From Sinorhizobium americanum (GTDB taxonomy: Bacteria > Pseudomonadota > Alphaproteobacteria > Rhizobiales > Rhizobiaceae): a stretch of 52,126 nucleotides of DNA. The position numbers and the translations under genes are program-made. The DNA lies in contig NZ_LNQC01000078.1 of assembly GCF_001651855.1 (NCBI RefSeq), positions 684 to 52,809 on the forward strand, given 5' to 3'. Numbering within the stretch: the stretch's first letter is position 1; every line of letters begins with the position of its first letter. The notes beneath the pieces are model-generated. The model was not told the DNA's origin. It was given only the letters and a program-made list of their open reading frames with translations, and searched no databases. Below are positions 25,195-33,419 of the stretch, piece after piece.

Positions 25195-26214
25195 ATGAGC
25201 AGCAGACTCGATAGGAAGCTGGCGAACATCCGCGCCGGAAAATACACGCGTTCGGATTTCATCATCGCTGATGCCAAGGATAGCGATGTTGGCGCGGGCG
25301 TGACGGCGACCGGCTTCGACTGGTCTGGCGAGACCCCACGTCGCCGCAGCCGTCAGGAGTTCCTCGACCAGATTGAAGCAATCATAAATCAGGATATCGT
25401 GGACATCATGCTGCTTTCGCAGTCGAACCTGGAACTGCTGCAGGAGCGCGGCGCATTCGTTGGCTCGGAAATCAAGCCTGCCATTCGCGCCAACCTTGAA
25501 AGTATGTGCTGGGGCGCTGTTCGCCATGGGAAGTACACGCAGACAGCGTCGATTCCCTTCCGTGATACGAACATCGCTCGGGCGATGGCGAACTATCCGA
25601 CCTCTGGAACCGACCTGGGACTCTATTCCGTCTCCTTCAGCAACGATCTTGAAGCAGATGCTCGTTCGCTGAACGCATTCGCCGACTTTCGGGCCGAAGC
25701 GGCAAAGTACGGTTTCAAATACTTCTACGAGGTGTTCAATCCCAGCGTTGACACCGGCCTAACCCGCGAAGAGATTGGCGAATTCGTCAACGACAACATT
25801 ATCAAGTCGCTTGCAAGCGTGACCAGGGCAGATCGTCCGCTGTTCCTAAAGACGGTGTACAATGGCCCCAAGGCCTTGGAAGAGCTGGTTAATTTCGATT
25901 CAGAACTCATCGTTGGCGTTCTCGGCGGCGGAGCCGGTACGACCCGAGACACCCTGGAGCTTGTTTCCCAGGCGGAACGGTACGGCGCTCGCCTCGCTCT
26001 CTTCGGCCGTAAAATCAACCTGGCGGAAGCTCCACTGCAACTGCTCGTGCTGATGCGGCAGGTGGCTGATGGCTCAGTCGACCCGGAAGAAGCGGTTCGT
26101 GCTTACCATGGCGAACTGCAGAAGCTCGGCATCAAGGCAGCCCGCAGCCTTGATGAAGATCGCAAGATCACCGAAGAAGTCCTGAAGCCTGCAGCAAAGC
26201 TCAAGGCTGTCTAA
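25195..26214 (+). CDS. Putative class I aldolase (beta/alpha barrel) of the polyol cluster
   Basis: 339 residues. I recognise a TIM-barrel protein of the DeoC/LacD-like kind rather than an exact family. Candidate features are alternating strands (DIMLLSQSNLELL, FKYFYEVFNPS, ELIVGVLGGGAGTT), a likely Schiff-base lysine in PLFLKTVYNG and a C-terminal phosphate-binding-type glycine cluster LGGGAGTT. It would cleave the kinase product into triose phosphate and an aldehyde. It is transcribed alone, divergent from the ADP-kinase operon, from its own sigma70-type promoter and ends with a strong terminator. GGAAGAGG precedes ATG 25195. Function is inference from fold and context. Confidence 0.55.
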   Translation: MSSRLDRKLANIRAGKYTRSDFIIADAKDSDVGAGVTATGFDWSGETPRRRSRQEFLDQIEAIINQDIVDIMLLSQSNLELLQERGAFVGSEIKPAIRANLESMCWGAVRHGKYTQTASIPFRDTNIARAMANYPTSGTDLGLYSVSFSNDLEADARSLNAFADFRAEAAKYGFKYFYEVFNPSVDTGLTREEIGEFVNDNIIKSLASVTRADRPLFLKTVYNGPKALEELVNFDSELIVGVLGGGAGTTRDTLELVSQAERYGARLALFGRKINLAEAPLQLLVLMRQVADGSVDPEEAVRAYHGELQKLGIKAARSLDEDRKITEEVLKPAAKLKAV

Positions 26215-26237
26215 TTATTTAGTTAGACCAATCTGCA

Positions 26238-26268
26238 CGAGCTGACGGCCTCCGTCGGCTCGTCTTTT
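26238..26268 (+). terminator. Rho-independent terminator after the aldolase gene
   Basis: CGAGCTGACGG, 3-base loop CCT, CCGTCGGCTCG (11-bp stem with one T-G wobble), then TCTTTT. It lies 24 bases after the aldolase stop. The remaining bases to 26451 hold nothing I can support. Confidence 0.8.
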
Positions 26269-26451
26269 GCTTCTCGACGACCCGGTTCGATATGGTCTGC
26301 GATTTGGTAACATCCCACCTCACCTCGAACGTCCAGTACAGGCCCTCTTACAACGAGGCTGTGCCGCCAGACAATGTCGTTGGAGTAGATCTTATGCTGA
26401 CGGGAGTTTCGATTTCGCTCTCCCTGCGAGAGTCTTGGCGTCGAACTCCCC

Positions 26452-28848
26452 CTAGGGAAGAGCTTTCAGATAGCGGACATCTCGCCCGGCGCTGACCGCT
26501 TGCGCCGCATGGATGATGGCATTCGTATCCAGCCCATGATGGCGGTAGAGGTCGGAGATTTTCCCCGTTTGCCCGAAATGCTCAACCCCCAAGGGCTTGA
26601 CGCGATGTCCATAGACGCCACCGATCCAGGCGAGCGTCGCAGGATGACCGTCGATCACCGTGACGATCCCGCAGTCGCGTGACAGCGGCGATAGCAGGCG
26701 CTCGATGTGGCTCATTGCACCGGTTTCGCCCCGTTGTCGTGCGCGCTCAGCCGCCTGCCAGCCTGCATTGAGACGGTCCGCAGATGTGATCGCGAGAAGC
26801 CCGACATCCCGTCGGTCTTCGGCCAGAAGTCCCGTTGCGGTAATCGCTTCGGGGGCGATGGCGCCCTGATAGGCGATGATCACACTGGCGTTCGGCCCAG
26901 GTCGCCGCAACCAGTAGGCACCATTAACGATATCGCCGGGCAGATCAGCGCTCATGTTGCGAACAGGCTGCTCCAGTGGGCGGGTGGAGAGGCGCAGATA
27001 TACCGATCCGCCGGTCTGATCGCGCAGCCAGGTGACCTCGTCGGGATCGCCTTCCCCGTTGCGCTGCATGTAGTCGAAGGCGAACCGCATGATGATCGAC
27101 AATTCGTCGACGAACGCCGGCTCAAAGGCGCATAGTCCGTCCTGCGCCATACCAATCAACGGCGTGCCGATCGACTGATGCGCCCCACCTTCGGGAGCGA
27201 GGCTCACACCAGAGGGCGTGGCAACCAACATGAAGCGCGCATCCTGGTAGCAGGCATAATTGAGCTGATCGGCCGCCCGGTAGATGAAGGGGTCGTACAC
27301 GGTTCCGATCGGCAGGAGACGCACGCCATTGATGGAATGGGACAGGCCAAGCGCGCCAAGCATGATCATGAGGTTCGACTCTGCGATGCCGAGTTCCAGG
27401 TGCTGGCCCTTGGGTCCGAATGCCCATGTGTAGGTGGAGGGAATGCGCTCAGCCTTGAAGATGTCGGCCATGGTTTCTCGGGCAAAAAGCCCGCGCCGAT
27501 TGACCCACGGCCCGAGATTGGTTGAGACGGTGACGTCGGGAGAGGTGGTAACGATACGCTCAGCAAGCGGCGTGCCATCACGCGCAATCTCGTTGAGGAT
27601 TTGGCCGAATCCCATTTGCGTCGAAACCGGCTTGGCAGCTTGCCCGGGCGAGGGGAGTGCTTTCGGAACAGGCACCGTCGGTGCTGACAGTCGGCGTGGG
27701 CCCTCACGAAAGAAGGGAGCCTTAGAAACGAATGCCTCAAGCTCCGTGGGAGGCAATGTTGCGGCTCCCCACTTCTCCCATTCTGCGCCAAGCCGCACGC
27801 CCTTCTGTTGGCGAAAACTCTCCATCTGCGAGAGCGTCATCTGCCCGGCGTGATTGTCCTTGTGGCCGGCGAGGGGCAAGCCATAACCCTTGATCGTGTA
27901 GCAGATGAAACAGACGGGACGGTCGTGGCGGGAAGCTTCTTCGAAAGCATCAAGAAGACTCGGCAAATCATGCCCGCCAAGATTGACCATGAGCGCCTGC
28001 AATTCGTCGTCGGATCGTCGGTCAATCAAGGCCGTGACGGGTCCCTGATCTCCGATCTCATCCAGCAGGCGCCTTCTCCAGGCTGCCGCGCCCTGGAAGG
28101 TCAGGGCCGAGTAAAGCTGGTTCGGGCACCGCTCGATCCAGTCCCGCAGCTTGTCGCCGCCCGGCTCGGCAAAGGCCGCTTCTTGGAGTGAGCCATGCCG
28201 CAGGATCACTACGTCCCAGCCGAAATTCGTAAAAATTTGCTCGAATCTCTGCCAAAGCCCCTCGCGGACGACCGCATCCAGCGACTGGCGATTATAGTCG
28301 ACGATCCACCAGCAGTTCCGCAGCCCGTGTTTCCAGCCTTCGATCAGAGCCTCATAGATGTTGCCCTCGTCCATTTCGGCATCACCGATCAGGCTGACCA
28401 TTCGTCCTTCCGGGCGGTCCTTCATCCAGCCATGGGCCGACACATAGTCCTGGACGAGGGAGGAAAAGAGCGTCTGCGCCACGCCGAGGCCCACCGAACC
28501 GGTCGAAAAGTCAACATCGTCGACGTCCTTCGTTCGCGACGGATAGCTTTGAGCGCCCTTGAACCCCCGGAAATTTTCGAGCTGTTCACGGGTCTGGTTC
28601 CCTGCCAGATACTGAATGGCGTGGAAGATCGGGGCGGCATGCGGCTTGACAGCCACGCGGTCCTGCGGACGCAGCACCGCGTAGTAGAGCGCCGTCATGA
28701 TCGTGCTCAGCGAGGCCGATGACGCCTGATGGCCTCCGACCTTGATCTCATCGCCCTCGCGAGTGTGGTTGGCATGATGGATCGTCCATGCTGCAATCCA
28801 GGAAATGCAGCGCTCGATTTCCTGCAGGTAGGCAATATTCGGCCCCAT
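26452..28848 (-). CDS. AceE-like/transketolase-like thiamine diphosphate-dependent E1 protein
   Basis: 798 residues. The thiamine-diphosphate fold is evident: VDFSTGSVGLGVAQTLF, the diphosphate motif GDAEMDEGNIYEAL (about 157) ending in DYNRQSLD, a pyrimidine-domain segment with GLFARETMADIF and LELGIAESNLMIMLGALGL (catalytic-glutamate region), and a C-terminal transketolase-like domain. Overall arrangement follows homodimeric pyruvate dehydrogenase E1 (AceE), though shorter than the 887 of E. coli AceE. No lipoyl E2 or E3 gene is near, so it may be a free transketolase-like 2-oxo acid decarboxylase. It ends the MOSC/reductase/E1 operon, starting 31 bases after the reductase stop with AAGAGGA upstream. 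Substrate unknown. Confidence 0.75.
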   Translation of the reverse strand: MGPNIAYLQEIERCISWIAAWTIHHANHTREGDEIKVGGHQASSASLSTIMTALYYAVLRPQDRVAVKPHAAPIFHAIQYLAGNQTREQLENFRGFKGAQSYPSRTKDVDDVDFSTGSVGLGVAQTLFSSLVQDYVSAHGWMKDRPEGRMVSLIGDAEMDEGNIYEALIEGWKHGLRNCWWIVDYNRQSLDAVVREGLWQRFEQIFTNFGWDVVILRHGSLQEAAFAEPGGDKLRDWIERCPNQLYSALTFQGAAAWRRRLLDEIGDQGPVTALIDRRSDDELQALMVNLGGHDLPSLLDAFEEASRHDRPVCFICYTIKGYGLPLAGHKDNHAGQMTLSQMESFRQQKGVRLGAEWEKWGAATLPPTELEAFVSKAPFFREGPRRLSAPTVPVPKALPSPGQAAKPVSTQMGFGQILNEIARDGTPLAERIVTTSPDVTVSTNLGPWVNRRGLFARETMADIFKAERIPSTYTWAFGPKGQHLELGIAESNLMIMLGALGLSHSINGVRLLPIGTVYDPFIYRAADQLNYACYQDARFMLVATPSGVSLAPEGGAHQSIGTPLIGMAQDGLCAFEPAFVDELSIIMRFAFDYMQRNGEGDPDEVTWLRDQTGGSVYLRLSTRPLEQPVRNMSADLPGDIVNGAYWLRRPGPNASVIIAYQGAIAPEAITATGLLAEDRRDVGLLAITSADRLNAGWQAAERARQRGETGAMSHIERLLSPLSRDCGIVTVIDGHPATLAWIGGVYGHRVKPLGVEHFGQTGKISDLYRHHGLDTNAIIHAAQAVSAGRDVRYLKALP

Positions 28849-28879
28849 TCAAATCCTCTTCGGTGTCGATCTGATCTGT

Positions 28880-29830
28880 TCACAAGTCGAGTTTGAGCAC
28901 GCCGGTTGCCCGTGAGACGCAGGGTATGAACCTGTGGCTCCGAGCGTCCTTCGACAAGACGGCGTCCCGGTGAATAGGCTGTCCCTCCAGAATACCGCAC
29001 TCGCAGGTGCCGCAGACGCCGTTTTCGCAAGACGCCATCACCAACACCCCTGCCTGCCGGATAGCAGCCAGCGCCGAGGTCTCGGCCGGCACGGGAACGA
29101 TTGTTCCGTTGCGCAGCACGATCGTGAACGGCTCAGGTGGCGCATCATCGGATGCTGGAGGCTCGAAAGCCTCGAAATGCACTGAATCTTCTAGCCAATG
29201 TTCCGTGGCGCGAGAGACGGCGGCCATGAAGCCGGGCGGGCCGCAGTAATAAGCCTCCGCGTTCGGAGGCTGCTTCGACAGGAAGGCGCCAAGATCTGCG
29301 CGCGTCTCAGCTTCATCATCGAAATGAAGCCGCACACTGGTTTCGTCAAGGTCCTGCTCGATCATCGACAGCAGCGGAGCGAACGTGCGGCTGCGTGTGA
29401 AGTAATGCAGCTCAAAGGGCCTGTCCGCGCGGCTGAGGACGCGCGCCATCGCAAGGAGAGGCGTGATGCCGATGCCACCGGCCAACAGCAGAATTGGCCC
29501 TTCTCCTTCCTTGAGCGGAAAATGATTGCGCGGCGCAGAGACATGCAGTTCGTGGCCCACCGTGACCGTGTCATGGAGCCACGCCGAGCCGCCACGCCCC
29601 TCAGGCTCTCGTTTCACCGCAATTGTATAATGTGTGAGATCGGCCGGATCACTGCAGAGCGAATATTGCCGCACGCGCCCATTAGGCAAATGAACGTCCA
29701 CATGAGAACCGGGCTCGAAGGAAGGCAGCAGAGGTTTGCGTGGATGTTTCAGCTCAAGCACAAGCACGTCGCCTGGCTCCTTGTGGGCGCCAGTGACGAT
29801 CAACTTCATGATGATGCGGGGCGAAGCCAT
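28880..29830 (-). CDS. Flavin reductase with [2Fe-2S] ferredoxin domain (PDR/VanB family)
   Basis: 316 residues in the phthalate dioxygenase reductase order. First is the FMN-binding domain with RQYSLCSDP, then the NAD domain with GGIGITPLLAMARVL and YYCGPPGFM, and finally a plant-type ferredoxin with cysteines in SCENGVCGTCECGIL and FIPCVS (C-x4-C-x2-C and a fourth Cys). It passes electrons from NAD(P)H through flavin and iron-sulfur to an oxygenase or other partner. No oxygenase gene lies nearby. The gene is 5 bases after the MOSC gene, and these domains are known as one MOSC-reductase fusion in other bacteria. Here they are split. Confidence 0.85.
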   Translation of the reverse strand: MASPRIIMKLIVTGAHKEPGDVLVLELKHPRKPLLPSFEPGSHVDVHLPNGRVRQYSLCSDPADLTHYTIAVKREPEGRGGSAWLHDTVTVGHELHVSAPRNHFPLKEGEGPILLLAGGIGITPLLAMARVLSRADRPFELHYFTRSRTFAPLLSMIEQDLDETSVRLHFDDEAETRADLGAFLSKQPPNAEAYYCGPPGFMAAVSRATEHWLEDSVHFEAFEPPASDDAPPEPFTIVLRNGTIVPVPAETSALAAIRQAGVLVMASCENGVCGTCECGILEGQPIHRDAVLSKDARSHRFIPCVSRATGVLKLDL

Positions 29831-29835
29831 AGAGG

Positions 29836-30327
29836 TCAGTCCTCGATCGGGAGGATCGGATCGCCCGGCCGGATCACGCCGCCGACCTCGATCGCACAGT
29901 TCAGCCCCGAGCGGTTCAAGAGCCCCTGGTAGAGACCGGGAATACCGAGCAGCTCTTCGATGTACCTGCAGGGAAAATTCATCCGTGCCGCGCGAAGCAC
30001 CGTTTCGCCAACCCGGAAGCGCTTGCCGACGAGATGGTTGAGCGGCACGCCGCGCGTGGTCAAATTGCGCCGGTGATCTTCAGGCGCCAGCGTCGCCTTG
30101 AAGGCAGGCACTTTCGGCTCGCCCTGGGCAAGTGCTTCCAGAACCTCCATCTCGATCAGAGTGACGTCACGCACATCGGGTTTTGGGGAGTATGTGCCGG
30201 TGCCGAGATAATAGCGGTCACCGGCTATTCCGCGGCCAGCAATTAGGTGCGCTTCTTTGAGCTCTTCCATTTCATAAGACGCCGCTGGTGCGATGTGAAT
30301 GTGAAGCAGTGATCCCCGCCAAGTCAT
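29836..30327 (-). CDS. MOSC domain protein
   Basis: 163 residues of the MOSC domain, found in molybdenum-cofactor sulfurases and in amidoxime/N-hydroxy reductases. IAGRGIAGDRYYLGTG near residues 30-45 is the signature, followed by ARMNFPCRYIEELLGIPGL, which holds the conserved cysteine of MOSC domains, and SGLNCAIEVGGVIRPGD at the end. It starts at ATG 30327, with AAGGG about 11 bases upstream. A longer frame to 30405 has no similarity. It heads the operon with the iron-sulfur flavin reductase and E1-like enzyme, which suggests a molybdenum- or sulfur-related redox step. That is inference. Confidence 0.75.
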   Translation of the reverse strand: MTWRGSLLHIHIAPAASYEMEELKEAHLIAGRGIAGDRYYLGTGTYSPKPDVRDVTLIEMEVLEALAQGEPKVPAFKATLAPEDHRRNLTTRGVPLNHLVGKRFRVGETVLRAARMNFPCRYIEELLGIPGLYQGLLNRSGLNCAIEVGGVIRPGDPILPIED

Positions 30328-30465
30328 GCATATACCCTTATGGCGTCGCCACCTCGAACCGTCAGATGAGACCATGCCCCCGCCAATCGTCATGCCTTCA
30401 GCCATCGGACGCGAACATCGATCGGCGATGAGATACGTTCTGATCTTAGATAATCTGGCGGGGAG

Positions 30466-30515
30466 CTGGCTTAATCGACAGTGCCAGTTTGAAATGATCT
30501 TGCCGGTCCAGTTCT
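30466..30515. promoter_or_regulatory. Candidate MocR boxes upstream of the MOSC operon
   Basis: Within the 261-base gap before the MOSC gene are CTGGC (30466-30470), GCCAGTTT (30483-30490) and CCAGTT (30508-30513). The same ACTGGC-type words are repeated upstream of the MocR-divergent gene at 32081-32116. A perfect 16-bp palindrome TCTCCCCCGGGGGAGA follows at 30515-30530. Shared regulation is inferred. Confidence 0.35.
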
Positions 30516-30588
30516 CTCCCCCGGGGGAGACCGGGCTCCCGGCTTCGGGTGCAGCTTCTTCCGACGTGCAGGCGTGGCCTCAGCGTGC

Positions 30589-32067
30589 TCAGCGCTGTCC
30601 GTGCCTTTGCTTCACCATGTCCACTGCTTGAGCGAGGAGCGCTACCCCCTTCTCGATCTCCCGGGTGGTCAAGGCCGAATAGCCCATGACCAGCCCGAGA
30701 GGAGCCTCTATCCCGTCTTGTGCTTCCGGATCGTGAAGCGGCGAGATACCGTAAACGCCGATGCCCAGTTCCCGCGCTGCTTCTCCGAGAGCGTCTTCGC
30801 AGAGCTTCGGCAGCTCCTTGAACCAGACCACGACATGCAGTCCGGCATCGGCGCCCTCCACGGCAATCCGCTCGCCGAATAGACGCTGCAAAGCGCGCAG
30901 CAATATCTCACGGCGCTCGCTATTCAGCCGGCGTACCCGCCGCACATGCCTTTCATATGCGCCGCTTTCGATGAAGGTAGCCAGGGCTTCCTGGTCGCTT
31001 ACCGGCGAGTGCCTGTCCGACAGTTGCTTGGCTGTCGCGAACACGTCCTGCAATTCCGGGGGCACAACAAGATAGCCGATGCGCATCATCGGAGACAGCG
31101 TCTTGGAGATCGTGCCAAGATAGATGACATTGCTTCCGCCTTGCAGGCTATGGAGCGGCGGCACTGGGTTGATATCGTAGCGGTACTCGCTATCGTAATC
31201 ATCCTCGATGACGTAGACGCCCTTCTCTTGTGCCCATTCGAGCAGTTGATGCCGACGGGAAATCGGCATTACGCCGCCCAACGGAAACTGATGCGACGGC
31301 GTCACATAGGCAAGCCGCGCCCGAATGTCCGAAAGAAGCGCCGTTCTCAAACCTTCTGCATCAACGGCAATCGGAACCGCCCGTGCGCCCGTGCTCGCAA
31401 AGATCTGGCGCGCCATGCGATAGCCAGGATTCTCCATGACGAAATGGTCGGAACGATCGAGCAGCACCCGGGCACTGAGATCCAGTCCCTGCTGCGAGCC
31501 GTTCACGACGATTATCTGGTCCAGATCGCAGTGCAATGTTCTGGCGCGCCAAAGATAACCCTGAAGAGCCTGCCGCAGACGCCGCGACCCTCGAGGATTC
31601 TCGTAAGCGAGTCGGGTGGGTCGCCGGGCCATCACCTCGTTCATTGTCCGCTTCCAGGCAAGTGTGGGGAAGTCGGATGGCGCGAGATCGCCATAGCGGA
31701 AGTCCACAGTGAGCGAACTCGGCAGATAATCCGGCCAGGGCGGAGCGGCACGAAGCCTTTCCCCGTAGGCTGAAAGGCGTGTCTCGTTTTGCCGTTTCTT
31801 CCGATCGGCCGGCTTTTGTCCAAGCAGCAGGGCCGCTACGCGCGGACGTGCGCCCTGGCGCAGCTCGATGAACCCTTCGGCTTCAAGCTGCTCATAGGCA
31901 ACCGTCACCGTCGTTCTCGATACACTGAGCTCGCTTGCAAGGCATCGTGATGACGGCAGTTGCCTGCCCGACTCATAGACGCGCTCAAGAATCTGTTTTC
32001 TCAGCGCCTCGTAGATCTGGCGCGCTCCCATCCGCCCGGTGGGCTTCTTACTTTTCAACTGGCCCAT
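30589..32067 (-). CDS. MocR/PdxR-family regulator (GntR DNA-binding plus aminotransferase domain)
   Basis: 492 residues. An N-terminal GntR winged helix (ARQIYEALRKQILERVYESG, LASELSVSRTTVTVAYEQLEAEG) is joined to an aminotransferase class I-like domain holding PLP. The cofactor lysine lies in LGTISKTLSPMMRIG and the NGSQQGLDL, DDYDSEYRYD segments are typical. MocR proteins sense PLP-linked amino acids or amines and usually activate a divergent gene. GGAAAG precedes ATG 32067; an upstream extension to 32130 has no family similarity. It is divergent from the Cys/Met enzyme at 32146 with paired ACTGGC repeats between them. Confidence 0.85.
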   Translation of the reverse strand: MGQLKSKKPTGRMGARQIYEALRKQILERVYESGRQLPSSRCLASELSVSRTTVTVAYEQLEAEGFIELRQGARPRVAALLLGQKPADRKKRQNETRLSAYGERLRAAPPWPDYLPSSLTVDFRYGDLAPSDFPTLAWKRTMNEVMARRPTRLAYENPRGSRRLRQALQGYLWRARTLHCDLDQIIVVNGSQQGLDLSARVLLDRSDHFVMENPGYRMARQIFASTGARAVPIAVDAEGLRTALLSDIRARLAYVTPSHQFPLGGVMPISRRHQLLEWAQEKGVYVIEDDYDSEYRYDINPVPPLHSLQGGSNVIYLGTISKTLSPMMRIGYLVVPPELQDVFATAKQLSDRHSPVSDQEALATFIESGAYERHVRRVRRLNSERREILLRALQRLFGERIAVEGADAGLHVVVWFKELPKLCEDALGEAARELGIGVYGISPLHDPEAQDGIEAPLGLVMGYSALTTREIEKGVALLAQAVDMVKQRHGQR

Positions 32068-32080
32068 TTTCTTTCCGCGA

Positions 32081-32116
32081 AACTGGAGATGTTCAGCACG
32101 CCAGTATGCTGCCAGT
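32081..32116. promoter_or_regulatory. Candidate MocR binding site in the divergent promoter region
   Basis: GCCAGT at 32100-32105 and again at 32111-32116 form an 11-bp-spaced direct repeat, with an opposite AACTGG at 32081-32086. Direct repeats of ACTGG-type words are typical of MocR-regulated promoters. It lies between the MocR gene and its likely target. Confidence 0.45.
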
Positions 32117-32145
32117 TTAAGCGGAAACAAGAGGATCCATCACAA

Positions 32146-33375
32146 ATGACTGATACCAGCGACCTTGGCGACATCCGCGGACACGCGGATCATTCGAGCA
32201 ACCTCGGCTTTGATACCCGGGCCATTCATCATGCCTTCGATCCTGCCGGCTTCTCAAGAGCGGTCAAGCCGCCGGTCTTTCTGACATCGACCTATGGATT
32301 TGAAAGCGTGGCCGAGAATGACGCTGCTGCCGCGCTCGGCGGCCGGCTCTATGCGCGCGAATACAACCCCACCACTGAGATTCTCGAACAGAGACTCGCC
32401 AATCTCGAAGGCGCCGAAGCTGGCCTCGTCTTATCGACGGGAATGGCCGCCTTCGGCACATTGGTCCTCTCTTTGCTGTCGCAGGGAGACGAGCTTGTCG
32501 TGCACAAGACGCTCTATTCCAACACGGTCGCCATGGTCGAGCAGGGGCTTCCCCGCTTCGGTATCAAGGTTGTTCCGGTAGACCTCTCCGAGCCCGGAAA
32601 ACTTAATGCAGCAATCACCGAGCGGACCCGCCTTGTTTATTTCGAAACGCCGGTCAATCCGCTGAGCGCCATTCTCGATATCGCCGCCATTGCCGAGCAA
32701 GCCCACGCGCGCAAAGTCAAGGTGGCGGTCGACAGCACCTTCGCCTCGCCGGCGCTGCAGCGTCCTCTCGAATATGGCGCCGACCTCGTCCTGCATTCGC
32801 TGACGAAATACATCAACGGGCACGGTGATACGCTTGGCGGTGCATTGCTTGGCGATGCCGAAACCTTGCACACGCTGCACGAGACCGGCTTGCGCTATAT
32901 CACCGGCGCGACCTTGTCGCCGCTTTCGGCGTTCCTGATCCTGCGCGGCCTCAAGACACTGTCCCTGCGGATGGAGCGCCACAGTGCTTCGGCGCTAAAG
33001 ATTGCCCGCATGCTTGAAGCCCATCCGGCGGTCGCCTGGGTGAGTTATCCTTTCCTCGAATCCCATCCCGGCTTCGCGACCGCCCGCAAGCAGATGGCGC
33101 AGGGGTCCGGCATGCTCGCCTTCGGCCTTCATGCCGGCTTCGACGGCGCCCGGACAATGATGGACCGGCTGAAGCTGCTCACCCGGGCCGTGAGCCTGGG
33201 CGACGCAGATAGCCTCATCTATCATCCGGCCAGCCTGATGCGCGCGCGCCAGTCCATCCGCAAGGATGCCCAGCTGGCGGACGGTGTCGGCGAAGAACTG
33301 ATCCGTCTCTCGGTCGGCCTCGAAGACGTCAATGACCTGATCGCCGATCTGCAACAGGCGCTTCAACCACTGTGA
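32146..33375 (+). CDS. Cys/Met metabolism PLP-dependent enzyme (cystathionine/methionine gamma-lyase family)
   Basis: 409 residues of the trans-sulfuration family. PLP is held by the lysine in SLTKYINGHGDTLGG, ARKVKVAVDSTFASPALQ provides the cofactor aspartate, and REYNPTTEILEQRLANLEG supplies the phosphate-contact segment. These enzymes cleave or exchange sulfur side chains of cystathionine, homocysteine or methionine, often giving 2-oxobutyrate. The position equivalent to Cys116 of methionine gamma-lyase reads TLYSNTVA instead of YGC, so methionine is not the assured substrate. AGAGGA precedes ATG 32146. It is probably the MocR target and is followed after 44 bases by the DapA-like gene. 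Confidence 0.8.
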   Translation: MTDTSDLGDIRGHADHSSNLGFDTRAIHHAFDPAGFSRAVKPPVFLTSTYGFESVAENDAAAALGGRLYAREYNPTTEILEQRLANLEGAEAGLVLSTGMAAFGTLVLSLLSQGDELVVHKTLYSNTVAMVEQGLPRFGIKVVPVDLSEPGKLNAAITERTRLVYFETPVNPLSAILDIAAIAEQAHARKVKVAVDSTFASPALQRPLEYGADLVLHSLTKYINGHGDTLGGALLGDAETLHTLHETGLRYITGATLSPLSAFLILRGLKTLSLRMERHSASALKIARMLEAHPAVAWVSYPFLESHPGFATARKQMAQGSGMLAFGLHAGFDGARTMMDRLKLLTRAVSLGDADSLIYHPASLMRARQSIRKDAQLADGVGEELIRLSVGLEDVNDLIADLQQALQPL

Positions 33376-33419
33376 TGGGCCAATGTGCCTGCGAGTAAAT
33401 GCAAACTCTGGAGTATGAA

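Noticed and set aside
26292..26495. Short plus-strand frame after the aldolase terminator
   Set aside because: No similarity, no ribosome-binding site, and it runs into the antisense of the E1 gene.
30515..30530. Perfect 16-bp palindrome TCTCCCCCGGGGGAGA as an operator
   Set aside because: GC-rich, single copy, no second site; more likely chance or an RNA hairpin, so not reported separately.
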